Position numbers and translations under genes: made by a program. Shown here piece by piece: positions 36,091 through 37,629 of a stretch of DNA of 37,629 bases; position 1 is the first letter of the stretch, and every line of letters starts with the position of its first letter. The notes beneath the pieces are model-generated. The model did not search any database, was not told where the DNA came from, and worked only from the letters and a program-made list of their open reading frames with translations. Origin of the DNA: Alphaproteobacteria bacterium (GTDB lineage: Bacteria > Pseudomonadota > Alphaproteobacteria > JAEULC01); contig JADLEG010000142.1 of NCBI GenBank assembly GCA_020846275.1, positions 1 to 37,629 of the forward strand, in the 5' to 3' direction.

Positions 36091-36103
36091 GCGGCGGGGC
36101 GCG

Positions 36104-37462
36104 CTAGGTCAGCAGGCCGGCGCGGACCGACAGGAATTCGTCGAACGCGGCGGCCAGGCGGTCGAAGTCGTCCTGCACCATCGGCACCGATAGGTTGATC
36201 ATGCCGCGCCGCGCGACGTGGATGCCGCGCGCCAGCATGTCGTAGTGGAACAGGTCGCGCAGCCCCTGCGGCACGGCGGCGACGTCGGCCGGCGAGTTGA
36301 CCGGGCCGGTGATGCCGGGATGCACGGTCATCATCGAGCCGATGCCGGTGACCACCACCTTGACGCCGCGCTTCTTGCACATCGCGCTGAGGCGCTCGCG
36401 CAGCGCGTCGCCGGCCTTGTTCAGGCGCACCGCCTCGTCGGCCGTATAGACCTTGGTGAGGCCGGCGACCCCGGCCGCCATGGTCAGCACGTTGTTGTTG
36501 AAGGTGCCGGCATGGGCGACCGCGTCCGGGCGGCGCGGGTCGAACATGCCCATGATCTCTACCCGCCCGCCGAAGGCGCCGGTCGGCAGGCCGCCGCCGA
36601 TATACTTGCCGAAGGAGGTGAGGTCGGGGGTGATGCCATGGACCTTCTGCAGGCCGCCCGGCGACAGGCGCGAGGTCATCACCTCGTCGAAGATCAGCAC
36701 GATCTTGTGTTTGTCGCAGGCCGCCCGCAGCCCCGCCAGGAAGTCGCGCGTCGCGGCGATGCAACCGCCGCCGCCCATCATCGGCTCGACGATCACGGCG
36801 GCCAGGCGGCCGGCGTTCTCGTCGATCAGCTTGCGCGTCGCGGCAAGGTCGTTGTAGGGCGCGATCACCGAGGGGAAGGGAATGTTGATCGACTTCGCCG
36901 GCGGCTTGAAGGGGAAGCCGAACAGGCTGCCGTGATAGGACCCGGCAAAGGCCAGCACTCCCTCGCGCCCGGTGTGGAGGCGCGCGGCGCTCAACGCCAT
37001 CAGGTTCGCCTCGGTGCCCGAGTTGCAGAAGCGCATCAGATCGACCGACGGGAAGCGGGCGCGGAGCGCGGCGGCCAGCGCGACTTCGTGCCTGGTGTGA
37101 CCGCCCATCGCGATGCCCTGGGCCAGCGCCGCGGTCACCGCCTCGGCGATCACCGGATGCGAGTGTCCGTAGATGCCCGCCGTGTACTCGCCGAGGAAGT
37201 CGACATAGGTATGGCCGTCCAGGTCGTGCAACCTGGTGCCCTCGCCGCGGGTGAAGTAAAGCGGGAAGGGGCCGAAGAAGAGGACCGTGCGGGTGTTGCC
37301 GCCCGGCATGCTGCCGGCCGCTTCCAGGTGCTTGGCCTGGCTCTGCGGATTGGCGGCCGCGAACAAGGCGGAGGCTTCGGCCACCGCGCTTTTGAGATCG
37401 ACATTGGGCCGGGGAGCCTGGGCGGCTCCGGCGGTCTTGGTCTGGGGACTAGACTGGGTCAT
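36104..37462 (-). CDS. Class III aminotransferase, glutamate-1-semialdehyde aminomutase-like
   Basis: A 452-residue PLP enzyme of fold type I. It has MPGGNTRTVLFFGPFPLYFTRG-type N-terminal substrate segment, FCNSGTEANLMALSAAR for the cofactor phosphate, AGSYHGSLFG, Asp259 in LIFDEVMTSR and the PLP lysine Lys286 in LTSFGKYIGGGLP. The overall layout resembles HemL, but alphaproteobacteria usually make 5-aminolevulinate with ALA synthase, so a different substrate is likely; HemL-like transaminases of unknown substrate are common. The ATG 37462 is only 31 bases after an intrinsic terminator on the same strand, pointing to control by attenuation or read-through. Downstream is the VOC gene. Confidence 0.85.
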   Translation of the reverse strand: MTQSSPQTKTAGAAQAPRPNVDLKSAVAEASALFAAANPQSQAKHLEAAGSMPGGNTRTVLFFGPFPLYFTRGEGTRLHDLDGHTYVDFLGEYTAGIYGHSHPVIAEAVTAALAQGIAMGGHTRHEVALAAALRARFPSVDLMRFCNSGTEANLMALSAARLHTGREGVLAFAGSYHGSLFGFPFKPPAKSINIPFPSVIAPYNDLAATRKLIDENAGRLAAVIVEPMMGGGGCIAATRDFLAGLRAACDKHKIVLIFDEVMTSRLSPGGLQKVHGITPDLTSFGKYIGGGLPTGAFGGRVEIMGMFDPRRPDAVAHAGTFNNNVLTMAAGVAGLTKVYTADEAVRLNKAGDALRERLSAMCKKRGVKVVVTGIGSMMTVHPGITGPVNSPADVAAVPQGLRDLFHYDMLARGIHVARRGMINLSVPMVQDDFDRLAAAFDEFLSVRAGLLT

Positions 37463-37493
37463 GGCGCTCCACCACTAACGCTGGGTCGGGGAC

Positions 37494-37528
37494 AAAAAAA
37501 TTGAGGGCCGGGGATGAACCCGACCCTC
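37494..37528 (-). terminator. Strong intrinsic terminator upstream of the aminotransferase
   Basis: On the minus strand a 10-bp stem (37519-37528 with 37503-37512) with one G-U pair closes a 6-base loop (TTCATC), then AA and seven T (37494-37500). On the plus strand the G-U becomes a C-A mismatch and no T-run follows, so it acts leftwards. It ends 31 bases before the aminotransferase ATG, too close to fit a separate promoter comfortably. Confidence 0.85.
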
Positions 37529-37629
37529 GCGAGTGCGTCTAGGAGGCTGCTTCGAAAGGTCGGACAATCGCGGGAGATTGCCCGGAGAACCCAATGGGAT
37601 AGGCGATAAATCGCCATCCCACCGGTTCT
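37494..37629 (-). ncRNA. Structured RNA (attenuator leader or 3' end of a small RNA), runs off the window
   Basis: Three stems follow one another on the minus strand. Stem A (37586-37629) pairs AGAACC with GGTTCT, TGGGAT with ATCCCA and GGCGAT with ATCGCC around a 2-base loop, with small bulges. Stem B (37561-37584) is 9 bp (CGGGCAATC with GATTGTCCG) around TCCCGC. A less structured stretch (37529-37560) contains CCTCCT, able to pair with a ribosome binding site. Stem C is the terminator. Four wobble pairs in A, B and C are all G-U on this strand and A-C on the other, which argues for a functional minus-strand RNA. I cannot match it to a known riboswitch or sRNA by eye. Confidence 0.55.

Noticed and set aside
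36104..37462. Naming the aminotransferase hemL
   Set aside because: The family resemblance is real, but no C5-pathway gene is nearby and alphaproteobacteria usually use ALA synthase, so the substrate is left open.
37494..37629. Reading of the right-edge RNA as tmRNA, 6S RNA, SRP RNA or a T-arm-bearing tRNA
   Set aside because: The TTCATC loop lacks the conserved A of a T-loop, there is no tag-coding frame or CCA, the three-stem layout is not the single long hairpin of 6S RNA, and the GGAAGCAGCC-like similarity to SRP RNA is only partial.

Overview
The window is 37.6 kb of high-GC chromosome from an alphaproteobacterium, most likely of a Rhodospirillales-like lineage; the exact taxon cannot be fixed by reading. 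The evidence is gene order and gene type: dnaE beside rpsB-tsf-pyrH-frr-uppS-cdsA-dxr-rseP-bamA-skp-lpxD-fabZ-lpxA-lpxI-lpxB, LpxI instead of LpxH, gltX-gltA and comEC-lexA followed by moeA-moaC-trpC-trpD-trpG, and an alphaproteobacterial-type LexA operator (GTTC-N7-GTTC). No rRNA, tRNA, CRISPR array, transposase or phage gene was seen.

Layout. 1-2826: the 3' end of dnaE, then a membrane-bound class III nucleotidyl cyclase with three periplasmic Cys-pair repeats. 3012-17554: a dense, all-forward housekeeping run for translation (rpsB, tsf, frr), UMP phosphorylation (pyrH), isoprenoid and lipid carrier supply (dxr, uppS), phospholipid precursor (cdsA), outer-membrane protein assembly and envelope stress (rseP, bamA, skp), and lipid A synthesis (lpxD, fabZ, lpxA, lpxI, lpxB). 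Many of these genes overlap by 1-11 bases. 17545-20309: accessory forward genes, namely a small methyltransferase overlapping lpxB, a Ni-type glyoxalase I and an acyl-CoA transferase. 20320-23419: reverse genes gltX, gltA and a one-helix membrane peptide. 23420-25149: a lower-GC block with an unrecognised lipoprotein. 25278-27470: comEC. 27572-28360: lexA, reverse, with a well-formed autoregulatory promoter. 28544-29107: a secreted coiled-coil protein divergent from lexA. 29122-33294: reverse operon trpG-trpD-trpC-moaC-moeA. 33457-35090: a DUF4089/AtzG-like small subunit coupled to an amidase. 35098-37462: reverse genes for two small secreted proteins, a VOC protein and a class III aminotransferase. 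37494-37629: a strongly structured RNA with an intrinsic terminator just upstream of the aminotransferase start.

The conserved backbone is interrupted at several junctions (dnaE/rpsB, lpxB/gltA, gltX/comEC, lexA/moeA), and the less familiar genes sit there. The most interesting signals are: (1) the minus-strand RNA at the right edge, whose four non-Watson-Crick pairs are all G-U on the minus strand and A-C on the plus strand; (2) the low-GC lipoprotein block between gltX and comEC; (3) a CTGC-N3-GCAG palindrome, the form described for the polyhydroxybutyrate regulator PhaR, over the predicted gltA transcription start; (4) the cyclase with three C-X7-C periplasmic repeats; (5) the lexA operator, which may also control the divergent coiled-coil gene.
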